From Cymbomonas tetramitiformis (Eukaryota; Chlorophyta; Pyramimonadophyceae; Pyramimonadales; Pyramimonadaceae), in the NCBI GenBank assembly GCA_001247695.2, contig LGRX02003600.1, positions 1 through 39,593 of the forward strand: a stretch of DNA of 39,593 nucleotides, given 5' to 3'. The notes under the pieces were generated by a model, which did not search any database, had not been told where the DNA came from, and saw nothing but the letters and a program-made list of their open reading frames with translations. The position numbers were made by a program, and so were the translations under genes. The number at the start of each line of letters is the position of its first letter. The stretch's first letter is position 1. Below, piece after piece: positions 18,217-27,546 of this stretch.

Positions 18217-18633
18217 TTATCTACTTGTATCACGTTGGATCGCTTGGAATATATCAGGTTATGCACATGGCATATATGGATGCATTCGTCGCATCTTTAT
18301 GGAACCAATTACCAGATGCTAACGGGCCGTATGACCTAAACATGATTGGGTATCGTGTATACCTTCAATTTGCATGCTTACGCGCGTGATTCGGCGGTGT
18401 GGTGGGTTTCTAAAAAATTATTGAAAATATCATGCCAATTGACAGACCTTTGTGAATTGGGCAATCAAGAAAATCACTACCCCTATGACATTATGCATTT
18501 ATTCAGAAGCCTACAAGTGAAATATCGACCAATGGCGCATATGGTAACTAAATTTTGGTCATAATTGTGCCCGGATATGCGGGGTAGCACCAGTGGACCA
18601 CCGGGGATGCCTGAAAAAAATTATTGAAATTCA
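18217..18633. other. Spacer without recognised gene
   Basis: About 400 bp of unremarkable A/T-leaning sequence; short frames only. The last part contains GTGGACCACCGGGG. Nothing else seen. Confidence 0.5.
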
Positions 18634-18679
18634 ATACTTGTAACAGTATTGAATACGATTTCAATACTGTTACAAGTAT
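18634..18679. repeat. Perfect 20-bp-arm palindrome
   Basis: ATACTTGTAACAGTATTGAA (18634-18653) and its exact complement (18660-18679) are separated by 6 bases. It stands just before the 56-bp tandem array. Confidence 0.9.
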
Positions 18680-18698
18680 CGGCGGGCAGTAGCCATGT

Positions 18699-18867
18699 GC
18701 AATATGTCCACAGTATATATACAACATATTGAATTTGCATGTTCAATACGTATACAATAGGTCCGCAGTATGTATCCAACATACTGAATGTTCCGTTTCA
18801 ATATATATGCAATATGTCCGCAATATATATACAACATATTGAATTTTCATGTTCAATATGTATGCAA
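18699..18867. repeat. 56-bp tandem repeat, three copies
   Basis: Each unit has the form GCAATATGTCC..CAGTATATATACAACATA, then TTGAAT..TGTTCAATA. The words CAATATG and CATATTG alternate, making the array rich in small inverted repeats. It shares the CAATA/TATTG vocabulary with the adjacent palindrome. Confidence 0.75.
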
Positions 18868-19215
18868 TAGCTGTTGCCATGATTGGCTAAGTTTTGACAC
18901 AGAGATGGGGTGGGCGCCCCCTTAGGCAGTGGTTTTCTCTTCGCAGTATGGCCTCCTTTTGAAGTGGAGATCAGTTTTTTTGGCATTTATTTGGCAGCAG
19001 TATCGTCGCTGGTTATGGTTATGCTTCACGTTCCGCCTGATCAGCGGAAAGGACACTCCGCGTTTTGTGGGTCGCTCCCACTATTAGCCACTCGGCTCAT
19101 GACCTGCTTGATTGTGTTATTGTTTGCTGAGACTCCTGCAGGGATTGGCCGCTGCGGGATTACCGTCTACTGTCGCACCGCTAGCCCACATTCCCGTCTC
19201 ACCGTCAATTTTATA

Positions 19216-20664
19216 ATGGATACGCCACAAAGACCACGTACACGCGCTAGGGCGCGTAAATTAGCAACTATTTTCGATGATGTTGGAGCGTTAAATGCAG
19301 CAACACCCACTACTCCGCATTTGGATTCGGCTGCATCGGAAGCTTCGACTGCGGCTGCCACTCTCGTGCACCGGTTGCGCAGAGATTCATTTGACGTTCA
19401 GAGCTCCAAAACTGCAGCAACGAAAGTGCTGGGCGACAAGGTCGCAAAATTCCGTGGGGACGAGACATCAGCTTCGGACATTTTTTCTCAGTTGGTGTCA
19501 GAGCTTCAGCAACTTTTCACGCTACAGTCGACGGCATTTGCACCCCTGTTTGACCTGACTGCTGTTGACACCCCTGTTCTGCCTGCTGCCAATGAACTTT
19601 TGTACCCTGTGCTGCTGTCGCTGACTGCGCCAGGGTCTCCTGCCCGTAATTGGGTAGAGGCTTCTGGTGCGGATGTTCCTGCTGATGGCAAACGCGCCAC
19701 CCTGGAGGTGGTGCGTATGCTTGCTGACGCGTCGACTCCGTTCGATGCTTTGACTGAGCTGCTTGATGTGAAGATTTCTGATGAGTATGACCCTGATGCA
19801 GGGATTCGCCTTTTTAACAGCTGTCTTCGGGATGCACAGCGTCTGACGACGCTGCCCGAAGACGCTGTTAAAAGGCAATTCCTCTCTGCTCTATCTGGGC
19901 CGGCTTACGCCACGCTGGTTGACTCGTTTGCTCGAGCTGACCAGCGTGCGGCTGTAAGTCTGCTCACCCTGCAAGCGCGCGTGCGCGAGCAGTACCGCTG
20001 CGGGCGGCTCTCGGGCAAGCGCACTGCAGGGCGCCCCATGTCTGTAGCATCTTGCACCACTGACACTGGCCTGGCTTCGGCCGTTGAACGGCTCAGTGCT
20101 CAGTTGGTCAAGTTGCAGCGGGATGTGGATTCCCTTAAGAAGGGTGGCTCCAAGCCGCCTCATGGGAAACACACTCCGCGCAACTTCCACCGACCTGGAG
20201 TGCAGCCGCTTGCTCATTCCGCCTCTTCGGAGGTGGCTTTTGACAAGCGGCCTGGCACCTTTGTCCCAACGTGCAGGCACGAAAAGTGCCGCGCCGTTGG
20301 TTCGAAGCATTGGCTCAGTGAGTGTCCTCACAAGGACACTCACCCATTGTCCATCTCGGCATCCTACTGCCAAGCCGTCGAGTCTTATGACTCCGACGTG
20401 CTTGCCCTTCGTTTCCATCGGTACTATGACGCTGGAGATGAAGGGTCCATGGAGCACTTGTGTGCTCTCGTGGGGCAACCTGAAATCTGTGAGCTGTCTG
20501 CGCATGCCTTTGCTTCAGAGCCTACGGCTCTGCAGCAGTTCAAGGATGCTACTGCCTCTGCTGAGTCTGCACCTGTTGAGCATCTCTCTATTGGCCGTGT
20601 TGCGTTTGCTGCGGTCAGCGGTCCGCTTGCTGGTGGTGTCGCTGAGCCGACCACTGACGGGTAG
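19216..20664 (+). CDS. Gag-like protein 2, homologue of gag 1
   Basis: 482 residues from ATG 19216. Homology to gag 1 is visible along the length: ARKLATIFDDVGALNAATPT at the N-terminus, APLFDLTAVDTP..NELLYPV, DGKRATLEVVRMLAD, AVKRQFLSALSGPAYATLVD, and AAVSLLTLQARVREQYR. The variant zinc knuckle TCRHEKCRAVGSKHWLSEC has the same C-x4-C-x6-H-x4-C spacing. After it come D.LA.RF....D.GD and LC.L.G.PE blocks also shared with gag 1. The frame is open upstream to 18910 but the preceding sequence reads like leader. A stop at 20664 ends the protein without the hydrophobic tail of gag 1, and no pol gene follows. No LTRs were found around it. Less GC-rich than gag 1, so the two copies have been apart for a long time. 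Confidence 0.65.
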   Translation: MDTPQRPRTRARARKLATIFDDVGALNAATPTTPHLDSAASEASTAAATLVHRLRRDSFDVQSSKTAATKVLGDKVAKFRGDETSASDIFSQLVSELQQLFTLQSTAFAPLFDLTAVDTPVLPAANELLYPVLLSLTAPGSPARNWVEASGADVPADGKRATLEVVRMLADASTPFDALTELLDVKISDEYDPDAGIRLFNSCLRDAQRLTTLPEDAVKRQFLSALSGPAYATLVDSFARADQRAAVSLLTLQARVREQYRCGRLSGKRTAGRPMSVASCTTDTGLASAVERLSAQLVKLQRDVDSLKKGGSKPPHGKHTPRNFHRPGVQPLAHSASSEVAFDKRPGTFVPTCRHEKCRAVGSKHWLSECPHKDTHPLSISASYCQAVESYDSDVLALRFHRYYDAGDEGSMEHLCALVGQPEICELSAHAFASEPTALQQFKDATASAESAPVEHLSIGRVAFAAVSGPLAGGVAEPTTDG

Positions 20665-21710
20665 CTGCTGCCGCGGGCCTCTGCACCTGTGCATGGTGAG
20701 CCGGTTGCTTGCAGGATTACAGCGGACTTGTGACATTATCATTATTTTCAGCGTAAATGTTATATCATTATCATTATTATTACTATACGGGGTATAGGGT
20801 ACCTAATATCGCGGCATCTCTATGACAGCTACCTGACTACGAAGTCATTCCCATGACGGCTGCCTCACTACGAAGTCATTCCCTGGCACTACCGAATTTA
20901 TGCGAGGGTTGCACAGCCAAATGTATGCCAGGGTTGCACTACCAATACAATGCAAGAGGTGCACTACCGAAACGACACGAGGGGTGCACTATGGCTTGCA
21001 TGCTAGAAACATAGATAAGTGATATTGGGCACGGTGTGGGAATGGAATCCGTGACGTCGCGACCTCGGAATTCGCGATGTCATGCCGTAAAAGCTCGGTG
21101 TGTGACTCACAATGTATTGCTTTTGCGTCACACTATGGCTGCACTCGCGGCGTTGAAGTCATGTTTGCAAATTGCGCTACTCTCGATTGCAGCGGGCAAA
21201 TGACATCCGCTAAAGTAAGCTCCCATAGGGTGTGAACTAAATTGATCCATTATAAAGCAATGGGGTGAGCACCGTGCCCGTTCACCCCCTGACTTTAGGG
21301 AAACGAACGTCCCCATCCTTGAACTTACACGCCATGTTATATGCATGCGCTTCACGTTCGAACAGATGAACATCACATAATAATTCCTTTACTTAATGCA
21401 CGAGATCTGTACGCCGGTACATCAATATCCCAGCTTGGCGAGATTCGTAAGCGGTACTTCAACACCCTCATCAGTTAACATGAGCACAACCGTTCGAACC
21501 GACGGGGTGTTTAACTTCATATGGTCCCAAGGTATTTGCACCTCTTTAGTAATGAAGACTAAAATATCAGTCGTTTATTTTGTATGCACACACAGACACA
21601 TCACGCTTGAATCTTTACTTTGAACCGCAAATTCTATACCACCCGGTATGGTTTCTAAACTATTGAAGCTTCCAGCGTGTCACCGGTACTAAGCGCTTAA
21701 TATTCTTAGT
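20665..21710. other. Gene-free stretch with degenerate short tandem repeats
   Basis: At 20822-20884 a 32-bp motif (ATGAC.GCT.CCT.ACTACGAA then GTCATTCCC) occurs twice. At 20885-20992 about four degenerate units of 27 bp (GAGGGTTGCACTACCGAA type) follow. The rest, to the ARF-like gene's 3' end, shows no ORF worth calling and no RNA gene. Confidence 0.5.
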
Positions 21711-21716
21711 TTTATT
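21711..21716 (-). promoter_or_regulatory. AATAAA polyadenylation signal of the ARF-like gene
   Basis: On the minus strand AATAAA lies 38 bases after the stop codon of the ARF-like gene, a normal place for a cleavage signal. Confidence 0.5.
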
Positions 21717-21753
21717 GACTATGTAACTATGTGAAATTCTCATCCTAGAAATT

Positions 21754-22335
21754 TCAACGTTTCAGCATCGATGCCAACCAATCCAAGCCTTCGTACAGCC
21801 CGTCACCGTTGGTTGCTTGGCACAATTGGATATACCACCGCCGGCTCCGCAATGAGTGTAGTCCAAGCTTGTCGGTCACTTCAGCCGCTTTCATGGCGTT
21901 TGGAAGGTCCACTTTATTTGCATAAACGAGAAATAGCGCGTCCTTGGTTTGGTCCTCGTTGAGCAACCTGTGAATCTCGTAACTATTATCTTCCATGCGA
22001 GCTCTATCGTTACTATCAACAACAAAAATAATAGCGTTCGCGTCTTGACACCACCCTCTCCAAAGCGGCCTGATCTTGTCTTTACCCCCCACATCGAAGG
22101 CCTTGAAAAGTATGTTTTTATATTCTACTGTCTCAACGTTGAAACCAATGGTGGGTATCGTTGTGTCCACCTTACCAAGTTTCAGCTTGTAAAGAATAGT
22201 AGTTTTCCCTGCGGCGTCCAGTCCTATCATTATACATTTGGCAGATTTTGGTGGGTTCACCCAGCGATAAACGGTGCTCCATAACTTCTCGGCACTCTTC
22301 TTCAGCAAGGAAAGCTGAAGAAGAGGTCCCGTCAT
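21754..22335 (-). CDS. ARF-family small GTPase with Lys in place of the catalytic Gln
   Basis: 193 residues from ATG 22335-22333 (the frame is open further upstream, but this Met leaves an N-terminal helix of normal ARF length). Motifs: P-loop GLDAAGKT (38-45), switch [13 protein letters not shown], switch [14 protein letters not shown] (81-92), ANKVD (139-143), and [16 protein letters not shown] at the C-terminus. ARFs recruit coat proteins to Golgi and other membranes. Two features are odd. Residue 85 is Lys where ARFs have Gln71 (DVGGQ), the residue that positions water for GTP hydrolysis. Residue 2 is Thr, not the Gly that is myristoylated. The N-terminus still has an amphipathic helix ([17 protein letters not shown]). 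No intron is seen. It may be a divergent ARF-like protein or an early-stage retrocopy; the frame is intact. Confidence 0.8.
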   Translation of the reverse strand: MTGPLLQLSLLKKSAEKLWSTVYRWVNPPKSAKCIMIGLDAAGKTTILYKLKLGKVDTTIPTIGFNVETVEYKNILFKAFDVGGKDKIRPLWRGWCQDANAIIFVVDSNDRARMEDNSYEIHRLLNEDQTKDALFLVYANKVDLPNAMKAAEVTDKLGLHSLRSRRWYIQLCQATNGDGLYEGLDWLASMLKR

Positions 22336-23198
22336 GCACTCCAGGCCAGAGCCATGTTCGCTCCTCCTCGCGTCGCACTCCCAGGAGGTATCGCCTATTT
22401 TTCCGTGGTCAGCCGGAACATCGGGGTCCTGGTGTCTTGCTTCGTGGCCAACTGGATGCATCGGGGGTTCTTCCGACTTCGGAAGGGATTCTGCAGATTC
22501 CTCGGCCGCGGGTGTCGTGTTGTCGAGGTTTTAGCTGGGGAGTGTGCGCATCGCGGATAAGGATGGAGAATATTATCTTTATGAACCTCAAACTGCTTGG
22601 TCGGTAGCGCCTGAGGTTTCGAAAACAGCAAACCCCTTGAAGCTGATAGTAAAGTTCCCGCAAATGAGCATCCTGTTCGTCGATCCTGGCATGGGGGTTA
22701 TTGAGAATAATGAGAAGTTCATGGTTTAAACCACGAAATGGAAACCGTGGTTTAACCAAGGTGTCATCACTGCGTTTCGCGGACACGATGGAAAGAATTT
22801 TCGATCGGACGCTTCGGTTCGGATTTTTGATCGTGAGACCCGAAATTTCGTGGTTGAGACCTCGGTTGAGTTTCGCTATGAAAATCTCGACCACGGTCGA
22901 GTTTTGTGGTTGAGTTCGATTTTTCATAGCGAAACTTGGTTAGCGAAGGAATATTTTGTACACGTCTGCGACAGCGTGTGAGCCGACGTGTCTGGTTACG
23001 TGAGACACTTTTGGACCTCGGTTGAGTTTCCTATGAAAATCTCGACCACGTGGGGGGGGGCTCGGTCGAGATTTTCATAGCGAAACTCAACGGAGGTCCA
23101 AAAGTGCGTCAGCCATCGTCATCCACATGCAGCAGATGTAGAATTGAAAAATTAATTTGGGAAATTCACAGATCGACTCGACTGACGCACCGCTGCGA
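22336..23198. other. Region upstream of the ARF-like gene, rich in inverted repeats
   Basis: No second gene is convincing. From about 22730 the words GTTTCGCTATGAAAA and TTTTCATAGCGAAAC recur in both orientations (near 22871, 22923, 23027 and 23073) with TCGACCACGG blocks between. The frame on the minus strand at 22409-22927 is a by-product of these repeats. Confidence 0.55.
23006..23106. repeat. Long hairpin with arms of about 43 bp
   Basis: CACTTTTGGACCTC.GTTGAG at 23006 pairs with the complementary end at 23106; the arms continue through the CTATGAAAATCTCGACC block and enclose a run of nine G residues at about 23052-23060. It is the strongest of the inverted repeats left of element B. Confidence 0.8.
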
Positions 23199-24511
23199 GG
23201 TGCACATGGTAAAGCTGCGAACGGAAGGTCAAAGGCAAAGGGGAAGGCAAAGGGTTTAAGATTTAGCGGCAGTAGGAATAGTTTTCAGAAGCATATGGAA
23301 AGTATTCTAGTGCTTCTGAAAACTATTCCTACTTCTTCTATATCCTAAACCCTTTGCCTTGCCTTTTACTGCTGCACGCGACCGGCAAGCATCTTTGAAA
23401 CTTCCGAGTTTCAAAGATGCGTTTTGTATTTTGGGTGCACCCTAAAATTACAAAACAGCCGAGCGCTTCCCGTTTGTGCGGGATATTCATATGTATTCCA
23501 TGGAATATTTCATATGAATTAACACACATGCACACGCAGGGGAAACCCTCGGCGGCTTGGCATCTTTGGGTTTGGGGTTGGGTTCGAACCCAAACCCGAA
23601 CCCAAAACATCTGCCTTAGAAATAAATTGCGCGTTGGGCGCACAAGTAACTTGAAGCCTTGAGCTTCAGGTAACTTAAAGATATATCCCTTGGCAGTATT
23701 TGTGCCAAGCTTCGTGCTCTAGGACGCACGGGAAGCCCTCGGCTGTTTGGCATCTTTGGGTTTGGGTTCGAACCCAAACCCAAAAAAACATCTGCCTTAG
23801 AAACAAATTGCGCGTTTCGCGCACAAGTAACTTGAAGCCTTGAGATTCAAGTAACTTAAAGATATGTATCTTGGCAGTATTTGTGCCAAGTTTCGTGCTC
23901 TAGGACGCACGGGAAGCCCTCGGCTGTTTGGCATCTTTGGGTTTGGGTGTCACGTTCGAACCCAAACCCAAAACATCTGCCTTAGAAATAAATTGCGCGT
24001 TTCGCGCACAAGTAACTTGAAGCCTTGAGCTTCAGGTAACTTAAAGATATGTATCTTGGAAGTATTTGTGCCAAGTTTCGTGCGCTAGGACGCACGGGAA
24101 GCCCTCGGCTGTTTGCCATCTTTGGGTTTGGGTACGTTCGAACCCAAACCCAAAGGCATAGGACAGTTTCGTAGACTCTGTCCCGATGCCTTTGCAACCT
24201 CGCATGCTAACTCATATTATAATGAATATTCAACATTCAAGCGTTGGATACCCCACGCCAACGGGAAGCGCTCGGCTGATTTGTTATTTGGGTATGCGCA
24301 CCCAAATGACAAAAAACGCATCTTTGAAACTCGTTAGTTTCAAAGATGCATGGCCGATGCCTTCGTGCTTATGTGTATATTTCATATAGAAGAAGTAGGA
24401 ATAGTTTTCAGAAGCCCTAGAATACTTTTCATATGCTTCTGAAAACTATTCCTACTCGCTACTGCCGCTAAACCCTTTGCCTTCCCCTTTGCCTTTGACC
24501 TTCCGTTCGCA
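23199..24511. mobile_element. Foldback element B, second copy of the element A family
   Basis: The left end (GGTGCACATGG at 23199) and left arm match the arm of element A almost base for base to about 23515. The core is present in the opposite orientation to that in A: the 182-bp units come first (palindromes near 23567, 23755, 23937 and 24121), then the unique part. The right arm is shortened by an internal deletion between about 24390 and 24391 and lacks the last bases at TTCGCA. No transposase. Confidence 0.8.
23567..24170. repeat. 182-bp tandem units in element B
   Basis: Four palindromic starts spaced 182-188 bp; units homologous to those of elements A and C but in reverse orientation relative to A. 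Confidence 0.8.
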
Positions 24512-24599
24512 CCTCTTTTCCCGACGACACCGTCGCGTCACGGGGGGATGACCGAAATCGAAAAATCGAAAACTGAATTCGACATCTGCTGACATCGTG

Positions 24600-24870
24600 A
24601 TGACATACCGTGGTTGAGACCGTGGTTGAGATCGTGGTCGAGTTTCGCTATGAAAAATCGAACTCACCCACGAAAAATCGAAATTTCGTGGTCGAGTTCA
24701 ATTTTTCATAGCGAAACTCGACCACGATCTGAACGCTGACGGTACGCGGATATCCCCCCCCACGTAGGCAGAATATTCCGGGGATCTATAGCGAAACGTA
24801 GTTGAGAAATCTCGACCATGGTCGAGTTTCGCTATGATCGAGATTTCGTGGCTTCTCATAAGTCCTCGTT
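24600..24870. repeat. GTTTCGCTATGAAAA inverted repeats right of element B
   Basis: Copies in both orientations near 24642, 24708, 24790 (degenerate) and 24828, interspersed with GTGGTTGAGA and TCGACCACG blocks. Same family as the repeats left of element B, so B may have inserted into a larger palindromic element. Confidence 0.65.
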
Positions 24871-24879
24871 CAGTGGTCT

Positions 24880-24911
24880 GTGCAGTGGTTTTCGATCGAA
24901 AACCACTGCAC
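24880..24911. repeat. Perfect 32-bp palindrome
   Basis: GTGCAGTGGTTTTCGA followed directly by its exact complement, with no spacer. A further half copy (GTGCAGTGGTTTACGG) follows at once. Confidence 0.9.
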
Positions 24912-24944
24912 GTGCAGTGGTTTACGGCGATTTTCATGTGTAAT

Positions 24945-25570
24945 AGAGAGGTTCCGCAAAAAGGCATCTTTTCATAATTCGGGACCAAATCCCGGTGCCA
25001 CGTCGGATTTTGTGTCGAGTCACTTCTTGGGTCCTGGCGTAATTCCAAAATGACGCAAGGGAATCTTTCAGTCTCGCAAAAAACGCGAAATCCATTTTTC
25101 GTGTGAAACAGTCCGCAGTCGCAAAGATTTCGAATGCTCTCGCGATATCGAATGTTGTAAATGGCAGCGACGCGACGGTCAATTCTCCGCAGTCTTTCGC
25201 ACCGACGCACCGTGACGTGACGTGACACCAATCCATAGAATCGGACTGACTGCACTGCAGTACTGTAGCATGTGCACACCACATACAAACAAAAGAGCAT
25301 CTTTTGGGAGCCAAAATCCGTCACATGCATGAAGCGCACGCGTGATTTTCAATTTATATAAACAATTTTCATCCGAATTCGGGAGCGATTTCCCGAATTC
25401 GGACGATTTACAGTGTTAACGGAAAAAACGGAGCCCTCAGTGTTAATTTTCATTTCACGCGTAAGAATCTTTCCATAATTCGGAGCAAAATTACGCCAAC
25501 GTCCGACGTGTCTGGTGAAATTGTCCACGTCACCCGTTTTTTGACCGAATTCGGCTTGCGGAACCTCTCT
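24945..25570. mobile_element. MITE with AGAGAGGTTCCGCAA terminal inverted repeats
   Basis: AGAGAGGTTCCGCAA at 24945 is matched by TTGCGGAACCTCTCT ending at 25570. AAT stands directly outside both ends (24942-24944, 25571-25573), a possible 3-bp duplication. The 626-bp body has two related inner segments (a CATAATTCGGGACCAAAT type near 24975 and CATAATTCGGAGCAAAAT near 25475). No ORF of note. Confidence 0.6.
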
Positions 25571-25573
25571 AAT

Positions 25574-27035
25574 GAACTCTACTAAATACACCAACTTCTG
25601 ACTCAAGATGCTTCGAATATACCTGAAATATAAATTACTTTAAACGATCTGGATTTAGCGAATTCTTGATCCGACTGCTTTCGTGGATGAAGATAATGAT
25701 GGAGAACTCTGGCAAACTGCCGTACGGCGTATTAAGAGTGTAATGAAAATCCTCAGATGCGAATTATATTTTTCATTGTTTACAAATTCCGTACAGCCGT
25801 TCGATTACATCGGAAGGACATCTAAACCGTTATTGAAATCGCACCGGTATCTTTCTGGAATCTGTCCGCTTCCGTTCGCGCTTCTTAAGCGCTTTACACT
25901 GTGAAAACCTAGTGCAGCAGGGTAGATTAATGAAGAGATTGATAACTCTTCGCGATATATTAGAAGCGAATAATGTTTAATATAAGGTATTATGAACGCT
26001 AGGAAGCATCCCCGCACAGATTCGGTGACTGGAAGCAGATCCCGGATTCCCCGCTTCGTGTGGCGGAAGCGGGAACCGGCATCCGCAAAACGGCATTCCC
26101 TTCGGTATCCTGCCGAAGGGAACGCTAAAAAATAGTAATAACAACGACTTAAACATATTTTCAACGTTGTATGTGTGCATCTGTGTTTCATTTGGTCATT
26201 TGGTTCACACGCTTCGAGCCCCGCGGCACATCCGGGATGGCGCTTCAGAACTAGCAGATTGATCTGCTGTTTCTTTGAGCGCAAAACGGCCAGAAGGGTT
26301 TCGTTTAAGCGAAACTTTTCTGCGTCTTTGAGAAACACTTTCGGAATATTTTTCATACATCTTATCCACTTTTGGATGCGCCATACTGCAAGGCGGATAA
26401 TGCAGCGGATCAAAGCGAACCCTGAGCGATAAACGTACCCACCGTAGTGGAACGTTGACGATATGTTTTCGAGTGAAACTTGAAGTATATCGGAGAGAAA
26501 AGTTTTAGTTTGAAAGATTCATCGGAAGGAAATCTTTCAAATCTCAGGCATCATGCGCCAAATTGAAAGGCGGAAACGATCGGGCGGGAACCCCTACCCT
26601 AAGGGCTCTCGTTAGCAGGCGGGAATCCTGCGAACGAGAAGAAACCCTTCCGATAGATCGAACCGCCGTGAAAAGTTGACCTTAGCACAGCTTTGACCGG
26701 AAGCGTACATGCACATTAAACGGCATTATGCACATTTAGTCGGTTTCGAGTTACCCACCTGTCAGAATACGGAATCTGATGGTGCAGATACAGTCTGACA
26801 GAATATTTACGGTCGCGATGTAGCCTTTTGGGTCATCATGACTGCGGCGATTATATCGAAATTTTTTGTATAAGATAAATAGTATATGGAGACAAAACGA
26901 CGTATGGTTTTCATCCCGCATCGCCCCGGTCATGACACGGGCCCGATCACGCCCAAGGCCATTAGCTGCCGCGCGATTCCCCTCTCGGATGGTTCCAAAC
27001 GCTGTTTTATGCCCCGCAGAGGGCAACAAAGTGTC
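25574..27035. other. Gene-free stretch with several perfect hairpins
   Basis: Hairpins: CCCGCTTC/GAAGCGGG at 26050-26073; TTCCCTTCGG/CCGAAGGGAA at 26096-26122; and CTCGTTAGCAGG with CCTGCGAACGAG at 26608-26638 (one mismatch). A minus-strand frame at 25805-26413 (202 codons) overlaps them but has no recognisable motif and an odd composition, so I do not call it a gene. No tRNA or rRNA seen. Confidence 0.5.
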
Positions 27036-27040
27036 GTTTC
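27036..27040. repeat. Left 5-bp target-site duplication of the LTR element
   Basis: GTTTC, repeated at 29594-29598. Confidence 0.75.
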
Positions 27041-27302
27041 TCATGGGGACAGTGACTTTAGCCCCCCCACTGTAAGGGGGTGGCAGTCCTGTCCGCCTGT
27101 GTCACCCCTCGACCCGCGGTGCCGTCTTGCCTGGCACGGTCCTGCTCAGTTCAGGGAATAAAACACTCCCCGTATCTTATTCAATTATCTTCGCACTGTG
27201 AAACCCGAGGCACCCGCCTGACAGCTTGCTCTAGGTTTCTGTGAGATATATATATCCACCCGACTCCGTCAATTACATATATATATTTCACTGTTCCGGT
27301 CA
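27041..27302 (+). repeat. 5' LTR
   Basis: 262 bp, from TCATGGGGACAG to CTGTTCCGGTCA. It contains AATAAA at 27157-27162 and short ATATATAT runs near its end. I count three differences from the right copy, implying a young insertion. Confidence 0.85.
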
Positions 27303-27320
27303 GGTTATCGGTTCACCACT
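27303..27320 (+). promoter_or_regulatory. Putative primer-binding site
   Basis: GGTTATCGG begins with the first base after the LTR. Copia-type elements often have GGTTATCAG or GGTATCAG here, matching the 3' end of initiator tRNA-Met; the match is partial. Confidence 0.4.
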
Positions 27321-27546
27321 TAGTGGGTGTTTCGATTTTCACTACTCTGAGATCCCGCGGAACCAGCGGCCGCTTGCAGCGGAACAAGCTGCTTGCAACT
27401 GGCTGAGCGCATTGCCAGCTTCTTCACCACCAGCCGCGTGTTTTTTTACGGCACCGGCCCTTTTCCTCGAGCGGAACCAGCTCCCGGATTTCGTGCGGCA
27501 TTCGCACTACCAACCAAACGTCATTCCACGCTACGTTCTTCCAGAG

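Noticed and set aside
22409..22927. 172-codon minus-strand ORF upstream of the ARF-like gene
   Set aside because: Half of it lies in the inverted repeats; no recognisable domain and no reasonable start context.
6748..24150. GGTTCGAACC as Pol III B-boxes in the foldback units
   Set aside because: The match is a by-product of the palindrome centre TTCGAA flanked by GGG and CCC; no A-box or tRNA fold accompanies it.
8780..24170. TTTGGG repeats as telomere-like sequence
   Set aside because: They occur only as two or three repeats within palindromic unit starts, with a fixed 182-bp spacing, not as telomeric arrays.
25805..26413. 202-codon minus-strand ORF
   Set aside because: It runs through several hairpins, changes composition along its length and has no motif; kept only as a note.
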